This document shows positions 1-6,774 of a DNA stretch of 8,812 nucleotides, piece after piece. The DNA comes from Synechococcales cyanobacterium PMM_0003 (GTDB taxonomy: Bacteria; Cyanobacteriota; Cyanobacteriia; Pseudanabaenales; Pseudanabaenaceae). Made by a program: the position numbers and the translations under genes. The stretch lies in the NCBI GenBank assembly GCA_949128015.1, contig CASBRC010000395.1:1-8812 (forward strand). The letters run 5' to 3'. Every line of letters starts with the position of its first letter. The stretch's first letter is position 1. Below the pieces are notes generated by a model. That model had not been told where the DNA came from and made no database searches. It worked only from the letters and a program-made list of their open reading frames with translations.

Positions 1-604
1 CAGGTGGAGAGAAACCTTTAACACGCTTTAGGGCATCGATACCAAAGATCGAAGCAAAATGACTTTGCCATGCTTGGATGTGTAACTTCACGTCGGGAAT
101 CGGTGTTGAGGGAATGACGGCGTGACTCCACATTGTGCCGAGCCATTCGACATAGGGCTGATATTTGCGATCGCAAGTTATCCGCTTGAGATTATCCAAA
201 ATGTCATGGCGCTGCATCTGCTGCAAGCCCCAGAGCAAGTTGCCTGAGTAGTCCAGCATGATCCGAGGATTGCTACCCTGCTCGACCAATTGGGGGATGA
301 ACTCTCCCATACGGCTATAGCACCATGCAAATACACCAGCGTTGTGGTTGTCGCCTTCGCCTTGATGCTCAAACATGTTTTGCAGGTTACAGATTAATGC
401 GCCATTTAGCCCTGCGGGAATGGTGGGCTGGTGCATGTGTAGGGCGCAAGCAAAAGCGGAGGTAATCTCTTCAAGGCGGAGATTATTATTATTATTTAGA
501 AATACGGGTGTATCTTCTTGGACGGCGCGTTGAATTACGTCTTCATTTCCGCAAATAGCGGGAAAATCGGAGGCGACAGAGCTTGACGGTGTGGTTGTAA
601 TCAA
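1..604 (-). CDS. Glycoside hydrolase family 57 protein, N-terminal part (runs off the left edge)
   Basis: Reading the minus strand from 604 gives 201 codons open to the window edge. The product looks like the N-terminal part of a cyanobacterial GH57 enzyme acting on alpha-glucans. Visible signatures are ALHMHQPTIPAG (the HxHQP region-I motif, about residues 61-72), then GEGDNHNAGVFAWCYSRMG, IMLDYSGNLLWG, WLGTMWSHAVIPSTP and finally VKGFSPP at the edge. The catalytic nucleophile region lies beyond the window, so activity cannot be judged. No ATG, GTG or other TTG occurs in this frame between an in-frame TGA at 730-728 and 604. I therefore chose TTG at 604-602, giving (M)ITTTPSSS. The next codon is ATT, where ATG would have given a natural MTTTP start, so the start may be mutated or non-canonical. 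A five-codon AAT run (496-482) encodes Asn5 shortly before the core. Family assignment is firm; the start is uncertain. Confidence 0.85.
   Translation of the reverse strand, partial: MITTTPSSSVASDFPAICGNEDVIQRAVQEDTPVFLNNNNNLRLEEITSAFACALHMHQPTIPAGLNGALICNLQNMFEHQGEGDNHNAGVFAWCYSRMGEFIPQLVEQGSNPRIMLDYSGNLLWGLQQMQRHDILDNLKRITCDRKYQPYVEWLGTMWSHAVIPSTPIPDVKLHIQAWQSHFASIFGIDALKRVKGFSPP
482..496. repeat. ATT x5 trinucleotide microsatellite inside the GH57 gene
   Basis: Five perfect ATT units on the plus strand read as five AAT (Asn) codons in the minus-strand GH57 frame. The tract lies in a variable linker before the HMHQP core, so changes by whole units would keep the frame. It is short and may be of no consequence. 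Confidence 0.7.
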
Positions 605-658
605 AACTTGTAATATCTCAATAAAGTTTTTGCATTCGACATGATAGAAGAATAGTAG

Positions 659-724
659 GGGTTTAGCATTTGCGCCACCATGCCTAAACTCACCACAGGA
701 ATCGCGATCGCAAATGCTAAACCC
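659..724. repeat. Stem-loop 1 of the composite element
   Basis: Arms GGGTTTAGCATTTGC (659-673) and GCAAATGCTAAACCC (710-724) are a perfect 15-bp inverted repeat around a 36-nt loop. Its geometry matches stem-loop 2 at 819-883, whose arms differ at three positions, so both probably derive from the same family. Confidence 0.8.
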
Positions 725-790
725 TCTTCATTCATTTGCCTCACCACAGGAATCGCGATCGCAAATGCTAAACCCTCTTCATTCATTTGC
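689..790. repeat. Exact 51-bp tandem duplication (2 copies)
   Basis: Bases 689-739 and 740-790 are identical. The unit carries one arm of stem-loop 1 and a HIP1 octamer (704-711 and 755-762). Because 51 is a multiple of three it produces a repeated 17-residue peptide in the minus-strand frame, but that frame is repeat sequence and not a convincing gene. Perfect identity suggests a recent duplication or strong homogenisation. Confidence 0.9.
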
Positions 791-818
791 CATAAATTGT
801 CCCTGCGTTGTCAGGTTT

Positions 819-883
819 GGGCTTAGCATTCCCAAATGGGGGGGATCTGAAAATTCATAAATTGTGGTGGGAATGCTAAGCCC
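819..883. repeat. Stem-loop 2 of the composite element
   Basis: Arms GGGCTTAGCATTCCC (819-833) and GGGAATGCTAAGCCC (869-883) form a perfect 15-bp inverted repeat around a 35-nt loop. The right side continues into CCCCTAC (881-887), which mirrors the GTAGGGG at 655. Confidence 0.8.
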
Positions 884-949
884 CTACGGTGTTTTGGTAT
901 TTTTATTGTTAGGAATTACTTTTTTTCTTAAGATATGAATCACTGTTTT

Positions 950-955
950 TATACT
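950..955 (+). promoter_or_regulatory. Possible -10 box for the CheB/CheR fusion gene
   Basis: TATACT lies 36 bases before the ATG at 992 in an AT-rich stretch (888-991). No clear -35 hexamer is present at 16-18 bases upstream, so this rests on one hexamer. The sequence GTAAGAAGCTA before the ATG offers at best a weak ribosome site. Confidence 0.3.
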
Positions 956-991
956 ACTGTCAGTATCGTAGGCTAAACAAGTAAGAAGCTA

Positions 992-3900
992 ATGATTGAT
1001 GGATCAGATTCAAATTTGGCAGCCAATAACTTCTTAGATGTATCAATAGAATCTGAACAAAATCCACAAGATCGCTTCAAAATCGTCGCAATTGGAGCCT
1101 CAGCAGGAGGTTTAGAGATATTTACGCAAATACTAAGTGATTTACCAATCGATACGGGTATGGGCTTTGTGCTGATCCAGCATTTATCACCGCAGTATGA
1201 TAGCCAGTTAAGCGAAATTTTACAAAAAACGACGCAGATGCCCGTTCATGAAGCAGAGGAAGGCATGAGCATTGAGCTAAATTCTGTTTATGTAATTCCG
1301 CCTAATACGCTGATGACGATAGAACAGGGTCACTTGAAGTTGGGAGCGCGTCAGCAGGTCGATGGCAAATATATGGCGATCGATGCATTTTTTAGCTCGC
1401 TTGCGAATGATCGTTGGGATCAGGCGATCGCCGTAATTTTAACGGGTAATAACGAAGACGGGACAAAGGGTTTGGAGACCATTAAGACCTTGGGCGGAAT
1501 TACCATCGCGCAGGATCTTGACTCGGCTCAATTTCCGACCATGCCCATGATTGCGATCGCATCGGGATATGTCGATTTTGTGTTGTCGCCTGAGGCGATC
1601 GCGGCGGAACTAGTAAACATTAGTCATGGTGGATATGAGTCTGGCGATAGCAAGATCAATACCGCGATCACTGTTTATGAACCTAACGATCAGACTGCGT
1701 TAATTTTTAACGAAAGCCCAGAAAATAAGGAAGCCTTAAAAATTGTCTTGGGGCTATTACACAATGCAAAGGGCGTTGACTTCAGCCATTATAAAAAAGG
1801 TACGCTCAGGCGCAGAATTGCGCGACGGATGAGTTTGCTGAATTTGCAGCAGTTAGATCTTTATGCCGAATATTTGCAAAGTCATCCTGTAGAAGTCGAA
1901 AAGCTTTATCACGATATTTTGATCAATGTAACCAGCTTCTTTCGTGACCCAGAATCTTTTAGCGCTCTTCGTCAACAAGTATTTCCTGCAATTTGTGAGC
2001 ATAAATCACAGGAACTACCAATTCGGATCTGGGTGGTGGGTTGCGCGACAGGAGAAGAGGTTTATTCGATCGCAATTAGCTTGTTAGAGTTTCTTGACAC
2101 CTATCCTGTCAAACATGTGATTCAGCTTTTTGCGACGGATATTAGTCAAACAGCGATCGAGACAGCAAGACTGGGAATCTATGCTGAAAACTTGCTGATG
2201 GATATCTCACCAGAACAGTTACGGCGATTTTTTAAGCCCGTAGAAGGGGGCTACCAAATTGGCAAGTTAGTCAGAGAATCATGTATATTTGCGCGACAAG
2301 ATTTAACAAGTGATCCGCCATTTTCGCGAATGGATCTGATTAGTTGTCGGAATATGTTGATTTATTTAGAGCCAGTACTTCAAAAAAAGGTAATGCCCAT
2401 TTTTCATTATGCTCTGAATAGCAATGGATTTTTGATGTTGGGTAGCTCAGAGGGGATCGGTAATGCTGGAGATTTATTCGAGATCGTTGATAAAAAGAGC
2501 CGAATTTATAAGAGCAAACCCATTCAGTCGCGGATGAATTTTAACTTTGTCCCCCAAAGCAAATATGTAAATCAATCGACTGCTCTAGCTATACGCAATG
2601 AAACTCCTATGGAAGAGATCAATTTAGAAAAGCTAGCCGATCAGGTGGTACTCAGTCGATACGCACCTGTGGGTGTAATGATCAATGCTGATCTAGAGAT
2701 TTTGCAATTTCGGGGACAAACTAGTGCATACCTAGAGCCATCTCCCGGCAAAGCTAGCCTAAATTTATTAAAAATGGTGCGTTCAGAGTTGCGACTAGAC
2801 CTACGAACGGCGATTGACAATGCCAAAGAGCAAAATATACCGATCTCTAAATATGGGATTGAGATGGAGCAAGGTGTGCTTGTCAAGTTAGATGTGATTC
2901 CGTTAGTGGCTAATAACGATCAGTATTTTTTGGTGCTATTTGAAAGCCATCCAAGTCAAATCTTGCTAGCACCTGCATCCACAGATCCATCCACAAATTC
3001 ACTTACCAAGTACCGCAAAGATGGCGCGACTAGAGAGAATATGGAGATAGTTCGCCTCACCCATGAGTTAGAGAAAACTAAGGAATATTTGCGATCGATT
3101 ATCGAAAAGCAGGAAGCCAGTAACCAAGATCTAAAAATTGCTGGTGAAGAAATCCTATCTAGCAATGAGGAATTGCAAAGTGCTAATGAAGAATTAGAAA
3201 CTGCTAAAGAAGAAATCCAAGCGACTAATGAAGAGTTGACTACGATTAACGATGAGTTGCGTAGTCGCAATAACCAGTTAGGGCAAGTCAATAACGATAT
3301 GCAAAACCTGCTCAGCAGCGTCAATATCCCGATATTGATGTTGTCAGGCGATTTGCGAATCCGACGATTTACGCCAATGGCAGAGGAAGCCTTTAATCTG
3401 ATCGCCAGTGATGTGGGACGACCCTTTAGCCATATTCATGACAATGTTGATGTGCCGAATATCGAAGCCTTAATCACATCAGTAATCAACAGCCTGATCC
3501 CTTATGAGCAAGATGTCCAAGATCACCAAGGACATTGGTACAGTTTGAGAATTCGTCCCTATCGGACTCTTGACAATCACATTGATGGAGTTGTGATTAG
3601 CTTAATTGATATTAATCTGATCAAACAAAATACGATCGCATTAGAATTTTCACGCAACTATGCCAACGCGATCATTGAGACTTTACGCCAGCCCCTGATC
3701 GTTCTCAATGATGAGATGCAAGTTGTGACCGCAAACCGTGCTTTTTATCAAGTTTTTCAAACGAGTCCCGCGCAAACTGAGCAGCAATCAATTTTTGAGC
3801 TTGGCAATGGAGCTTGGGATACTCCTAAATTGCGATCGCTACTAAATCAAATTCTCTTGCTAGATATCGCTGTCCAAGATTATGAAGTCACCCAAAATTT

Positions 3901-5323
3901 TGCTCAATTGGGAACCCGCACGATGTTGCTCAATGCTTGTCAAATCGATCAACCCGATATTGGCACAATGATCTTAATTGCGATTGAAGATGTCACCGAA
4001 CGCAATTTCCAAAAACAACAACTGACTATTAAAAACCAAGCTTTGTCAGAAGCGATGCTTTCTTCAGAAGCGGCGAACAATGCTAAAAGTAGGTTTCTGG
4101 GAAATATGAGTCATGAGTTACGCACGCCCCTAACGGCAATTATTGGCTTTTCGCAACTTCTTCAGCTTACCCTGTCTAAAGACACTGAATCTCAGAGATT
4201 TCTAGAGATGATTTATCAATCTAGTGAACATCTCCTCTCTTTAATTCAAGATCTTCTTGATATCTCCAAGATTGAATCTGAGAAAATGGAGATTGAGTTA
4301 AATATATTCTCTCTAGAAGCTTTTTTGCAAATGACAGTAGAGATGTTGCAAATCAAGGCTGAACAAAAAAATCTCACATTTACCAAGCAGTTCGCCGCCG
4401 ATCTGCCCGAAATGATCTATGCCGATGAAAAACGCTTAAGACAAGTTCTGCTTAATTTGCTGAGTAATGCCATCAAGTTTACATCTAGGGGCGAGATTAC
4501 ATTTGCGGTTAGCAAATATCCATCAACTGACCAAGCAGGAGACCTCAGCGAAGTCATTAAATTTGCGATTACCGATACGGGGACAGGTATTTCTGCCAAC
4601 GAACTTGAAAAAATATTTTTACCATTTGAGCAGGTTGGCAAAGCGGAAACTAAGCCTCAAGGTACAGGGTTAGGCTTAGCAATTAGCCAAAATCTGGTTA
4701 ATAAAATGGGTGGAGAAATTAAAGTTGTCAGTGAGATCGGTGTGGGCAGTACCTTTAGTTTTGCTCTGAATTTAATGGAACCCCCACAGTCATTATCCAT
4801 ATTGCCAGCAGCAACATTGGGATTATTGCCTGCGATCGCAATTTCTACCCCGCCTCAAACCGATCGGATCCTTGAGCCAGCCACTCCTGAACAAATGTCT
4901 CTCGATCAGGCTTCTATTGTGAACAAGGTCAAATTAGCCGCCACACTTCCCCTAAGTATTTTAGTTGCTGATGATGTTGAATACAATCAAGTCCTGCTTC
5001 AGAAATTTCTGCAAAGATTAGGATATGAGCCTGACATCGTGAGGAATGGCGTAGAGGTGCTAGCTCAACTGCGACAGAAGCACTATGACGCGATCTTGAT
5101 GGATATCCAAATGGATGATATGGATGGCATCGAGACAACGCGACAAATTTTAGCAGAATGGGATCAAAAAGATCGCCCTTACATCATTGCGGTGACCGCA
5201 AATGCATCTCAAAAAGATCGAGATACATATTTGGCAGCAGGTATGGATGAATACATGAGCAAGCCCATTGATTTTGCTCAGTTAGAAAAAATCTTATTGC
5301 ATGTTTGCTCTCGTATGAAGTGA
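992..5323 (+). CDS. CheB-CheR-PAS-histidine kinase-receiver fusion protein
   Basis: A 1443-residue protein with no signal peptide or membrane segment, so probably cytosolic. Residues 31-210 are a CheB methylesterase domain with the expected triad: S37 in GASAGG, H64 in IQHLSP, D156 in LTGNNEDG. Residues 245-510 are CheR: N-terminal helices, NVTSFFRDP (312-320), the SAM-binding GCATGEE (350-356) and CRN (452-454). Residues 545-655 are PAS-like, 725-766 are six consecutive heptads of coiled coil, and two further PAS-like segments follow (about 775-875 and 885-1003). HisKA has H1041 in SHELRTP. The ATPase has N1159, D1195 in DTGTGI and the GTGLGL box at 1224-1229. A Pro/Ala-containing linker leads to a receiver (1320-1438) with D1327/D1328, phospho-acceptor D1371, T1402 and K1424. 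The receiver has DD where MDIQMPxMDG usually carries Pro. All catalytic residues are present, so it should be able to modify chemoreceptor glutamates and do phosphotransfer. No chemoreceptor, CheA or CheW gene is in the window, so the target is unknown. Confidence 0.95.
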   Translation: MIDGSDSNLAANNFLDVSIESEQNPQDRFKIVAIGASAGGLEIFTQILSDLPIDTGMGFVLIQHLSPQYDSQLSEILQKTTQMPVHEAEEGMSIELNSVYVIPPNTLMTIEQGHLKLGARQQVDGKYMAIDAFFSSLANDRWDQAIAVILTGNNEDGTKGLETIKTLGGITIAQDLDSAQFPTMPMIAIASGYVDFVLSPEAIAAELVNISHGGYESGDSKINTAITVYEPNDQTALIFNESPENKEALKIVLGLLHNAKGVDFSHYKKGTLRRRIARRMSLLNLQQLDLYAEYLQSHPVEVEKLYHDILINVTSFFRDPESFSALRQQVFPAICEHKSQELPIRIWVVGCATGEEVYSIAISLLEFLDTYPVKHVIQLFATDISQTAIETARLGIYAENLLMDISPEQLRRFFKPVEGGYQIGKLVRESCIFARQDLTSDPPFSRMDLISCRNMLIYLEPVLQKKVMPIFHYALNSNGFLMLGSSEGIGNAGDLFEIVDKKSRIYKSKPIQSRMNFNFVPQSKYVNQSTALAIRNETPMEEINLEKLADQVVLSRYAPVGVMINADLEILQFRGQTSAYLEPSPGKASLNLLKMVRSELRLDLRTAIDNAKEQNIPISKYGIEMEQGVLVKLDVIPLVANNDQYFLVLFESHPSQILLAPASTDPSTNSLTKYRKDGATRENMEIVRLTHELEKTKEYLRSIIEKQEASNQDLKIAGEEILSSNEELQSANEELETAKEEIQATNEELTTINDELRSRNNQLGQVNNDMQNLLSSVNIPILMLSGDLRIRRFTPMAEEAFNLIASDVGRPFSHIHDNVDVPNIEALITSVINSLIPYEQDVQDHQGHWYSLRIRPYRTLDNHIDGVVISLIDINLIKQNTIALEFSRNYANAIIETLRQPLIVLNDEMQVVTANRAFYQVFQTSPAQTEQQSIFELGNGAWDTPKLRSLLNQILLLDIAVQDYEVTQNFAQLGTRTMLLNACQIDQPDIGTMILIAIEDVTERNFQKQQLTIKNQALSEAMLSSEAANNAKSRFLGNMSHELRTPLTAIIGFSQLLQLTLSKDTESQRFLEMIYQSSEHLLSLIQDLLDISKIESEKMEIELNIFSLEAFLQMTVEMLQIKAEQKNLTFTKQFAADLPEMIYADEKRLRQVLLNLLSNAIKFTSRGEITFAVSKYPSTDQAGDLSEVIKFAITDTGTGISANELEKIFLPFEQVGKAETKPQGTGLGLAISQNLVNKMGGEIKVVSEIGVGSTFSFALNLMEPPQSLSILPAATLGLLPAIAISTPPQTDRILEPATPEQMSLDQASIVNKVKLAATLPLSILVADDVEYNQVLLQKFLQRLGYEPDIVRNGVEVLAQLRQKHYDAILMDIQMDDMDGIETTRQILAEWDQKDRPYIIAVTANASQKDRDTYLAAGMDEYMSKPIDFAQLEKILLHVCSRMK

Positions 5324-5344
5324 TTTAGAGGAATATCAACAGGA

Positions 5345-5381
5345 TACAGCACCGTAAGAAATAAGAGCGCAAGGCGCTGTA
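5345..5381. repeat. Imperfect palindromic repeat (TACAGC ... GCTGTA)
   Basis: TACAGC (5345-5350) pairs with GCTGTA (5376-5381), and AGCGC-AAG-GCGCT (5366-5378) forms an inner hairpin sharing part of the right arm. The core resembles the ACAGCGC-AAA-GCGCTGT hairpin at 8589-8605, so they look like two members of one family. There is no T-tract, so it is a poor terminator for the preceding gene. The -10-like box at 5383 begins two bases past its end. Confidence 0.6.
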
Positions 5382-5382
5382 C

Positions 5383-5388
5383 TACAAT
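5383..5388 (+). promoter_or_regulatory. Possible -10 box for the DNA methyltransferase
   Basis: TACAAT lies 37 bases before the ATG at 5426 and directly after the palindrome 5345-5381. No -35 match is seen where the palindrome sits. If real, the methyltransferase gene can be transcribed separately from the upstream fusion gene. Confidence 0.3.
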
Positions 5389-5416
5389 AGCTTTTGTGTG
5401 TGGATATCTAAAAGCT
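5389..5416. promoter_or_regulatory. Inverted repeat in the methyltransferase leader
   Basis: AGCTTTT (5389-5395) and AAAAGCT (5410-5416) form a 7-bp inverted repeat around 14 bases, ending 9 bases before the start codon. It could be a leader hairpin or an operator for autoregulation, but the arms are AT-rich and short, so chance is a real alternative. Confidence 0.25.
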
Positions 5417-5425
5417 TTGTGAATT

Positions 5426-6694
5426 ATGGGAAATCAACGACCGATCGCAGTAGATCTATTTGCGGGTGTGGGCGGTATGACGCTTGGCTTTGAGCAAGCA
5501 GGATTTGATGTAATTGCATCTGTGGAGATCGATCCCATCCATTGTGCCACCCATGAATATAATTTCCCGATGTGGACAGCGCTATGTGCCAGTGTTACTG
5601 ATGTATCTGGTGATGATATTCGTCAAAAATCAAAAATAGGCGATCGCGAAATTGATGTCGTTTTTGGCGGGCCACCATGCCAAGGTTTTTCGTTAATGGG
5701 CAAACGCGCCTTTGACGATCCGCGCAATGAGTTGATCTCGCATTTTATGCGCTTAGTCATCGAACTCAACCCCAAATATTTTGTAATGGAAAATGTGAAA
5801 GGATTAACCATCGGCGATCAACAGCAGTTTATCGGCGAAGTAATCGAGAGCTTTGAGCAAAAAGGCTATCAAATTCTCAAACCTTACCAAATTCTCAACG
5901 CTTCTCATTTTGGCGTTCCTCAAAAACGTGAGCGACTCTTTTTAATCGGTTGTCGTCAAGATCTAACTCTTCCCCATTACCCAGCACCCATTACCAAACC
6001 CGCAAAAGCAAAACGTATTCCCAAAGATCTAGCAAGTTTGCCAGATAGTCCCACAGTCCGCGATGCGATCGCAGATTTGCCTGATATTGATCAATATCCT
6101 GAACTTTTAAATCTTGACTGGTGTGTGATAGATTTGCCAGAACCCAAGAGCGATTACAGTGGGTATTTACGAGGGATACAAGCAGATCGCGCCGATTTAT
6201 CCTATCCGCGTGATTGCGATCGCAGTTTGTTAACTTCTAGTACCCGTACCGTGCATAGTCCCGCTTCGATTGAGAGATTTCGGACAGTCGCCAATGGACA
6301 GCTTGAGAAGATTAGTCACTTTATGAAACTCGATCCCGATGGAATTTGTAATACCTTAAGAGCAGGAACTCCCAGCAATCGTGGCGCGTTTACGGCTCCG
6401 CGTCCGATACATCCCTTTGCACCACGTTGTATAACTGTACGTGAGGCAGCGAGATTACATTCCTATCCCGATTGGTTTCGATTTCACAGTACTAAATGGC
6501 ATGGATTTAGACAAATTGGTAATTCTGTACCGCCTCTATTAGCGCGATCGGTAGCTCAGCAAATTATGCAGGTTTTAGATCAGCAAATCTCAAAACCTGA
6601 GCAAGTTATTCAACTAACTGAAGACGGCGGACTTTATCTCAAAATGGTGAAAGCTGCCAAGAGATACGGCGTAAGCTCACACTTAAAACTATAG
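5426..6694 (+). CDS. DNA cytosine-C5 methyltransferase, probable solitary CGATCG (HIP1-core) type
   Basis: A 422-residue enzyme with the C5-methyltransferase motifs in canonical order: SAM-binding DLFAGVGG (10-17), GGPPCQG with catalytic C85 (81-87), ENV (122-124), QKRERLFLIG (166-175), ITVREAARLHSYPD (336-349) and RQIGNSVPPLLA (362-373). The target-recognition region lies between about 180 and 335. It would transfer a methyl group from S-adenosylmethionine to cytosine C5 in DNA. No restriction endonuclease gene is next to it, so it looks like an orphan. Length and overall sequence recall the cyanobacterial solitary enzymes such as M.Ssp6803I, which methylate CGATCG, the centre of HIP1. That specificity is inferred from memory of the family and not proved here. 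The ATG at 5426 is chosen because the SAM motif follows within ten residues. No Shine-Dalgarno site precedes it. Confidence 0.93.
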   Translation: MGNQRPIAVDLFAGVGGMTLGFEQAGFDVIASVEIDPIHCATHEYNFPMWTALCASVTDVSGDDIRQKSKIGDREIDVVFGGPPCQGFSLMGKRAFDDPRNELISHFMRLVIELNPKYFVMENVKGLTIGDQQQFIGEVIESFEQKGYQILKPYQILNASHFGVPQKRERLFLIGCRQDLTLPHYPAPITKPAKAKRIPKDLASLPDSPTVRDAIADLPDIDQYPELLNLDWCVIDLPEPKSDYSGYLRGIQADRADLSYPRDCDRSLLTSSTRTVHSPASIERFRTVANGQLEKISHFMKLDPDGICNTLRAGTPSNRGAFTAPRPIHPFAPRCITVREAARLHSYPDWFRFHSTKWHGFRQIGNSVPPLLARSVAQQIMQVLDQQISKPEQVIQLTEDGGLYLKMVKAAKRYGVSSHLKL

Positions 6695-6698
6695 TTTT

Positions 6699-6753
6699 AA
6701 AACCCAAAAAGCTGTGGCGCACGCGCAGCGTGCGCCACAGCTTTTTGGGTTTT
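6699..6753. terminator. Perfect 26-bp-stem hairpin, likely bidirectional terminator (repeat family A)
   Basis: Bases 6699-6724 and 6728-6753 are exact reverse complements around the loop GCA. The GC-rich inner stem (GTGGCGCACGC) is flanked by A-runs on one side and T-runs on the other, so it reads as an intrinsic terminator in both directions. It lies 4 bases past the methyltransferase stop and 21 bases past the cysS stop, between convergent genes. The right arm is 24 of 26 identical to 8335-8360, so this is also a member of a dispersed palindromic repeat family recruited as a terminator. Confidence 0.8.
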
Positions 6754-6774
6754 GGGTTTATTAATTATGCTTGC

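Larger units (their letters stand above)
655..887. repeat. Composite MITE-like palindromic element (GTAGGGG ... CCCCTAC ends)
   Basis: The outer 19 bases at 655-673 and 869-887 are inverted copies of each other with 16 of 19 matching. Inside are two separate stem-loops and a 51-bp tandem duplication. No open frame resembles a transposase, so this would be a non-autonomous repeat. I see no convincing target-site duplication: the left flank ends in AATA and the right flank begins GGTG. It occupies most of the intergenic space between the divergent GH57 gene and the CheB/CheR fusion gene. It may be one composite insertion or two adjacent members of one stem-loop family. Confidence 0.65.

Noticed and set aside
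178..372. A 64-residue minus-strand frame
   Set aside because: It lies entirely inside the GH57 frame, which shows clear family motifs on the same strand in a different frame.
601..786. A 61-residue minus-strand frame with a duplicated 17-residue peptide
   Set aside because: Almost all of it is repeat sequence (stem-loop arms and the 51-bp duplication), and it overlaps the start of the GH57 gene in another frame. There is no independent sign of a gene.
689..790. Possible CRISPR array from the tandem repeat
   Set aside because: Two directly abutting identical 51-bp copies have no spacers, and no cas gene is present.
655..887. An autonomous insertion sequence
   Set aside because: The element is only 233 bp, has no transposase frame and no clear target-site duplication.
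2956..3324. A 122-residue minus-strand frame
   Set aside because: It is the antisense of the repetitive coiled-coil region; the Ser/Leu-rich repeats simply mirror the GAA/GAG/AAT codons of the plus-strand gene.
5324..5425. An intrinsic terminator for the fusion gene
   Set aside because: The hairpin at 5345-5381 is not followed by a T-tract, so it is not a convincing terminator.
5426..6694. A restriction-modification system around the methyltransferase
   Set aside because: The flanking genes are a signalling fusion protein and cysS; no endonuclease candidate lies on either strand within the window.
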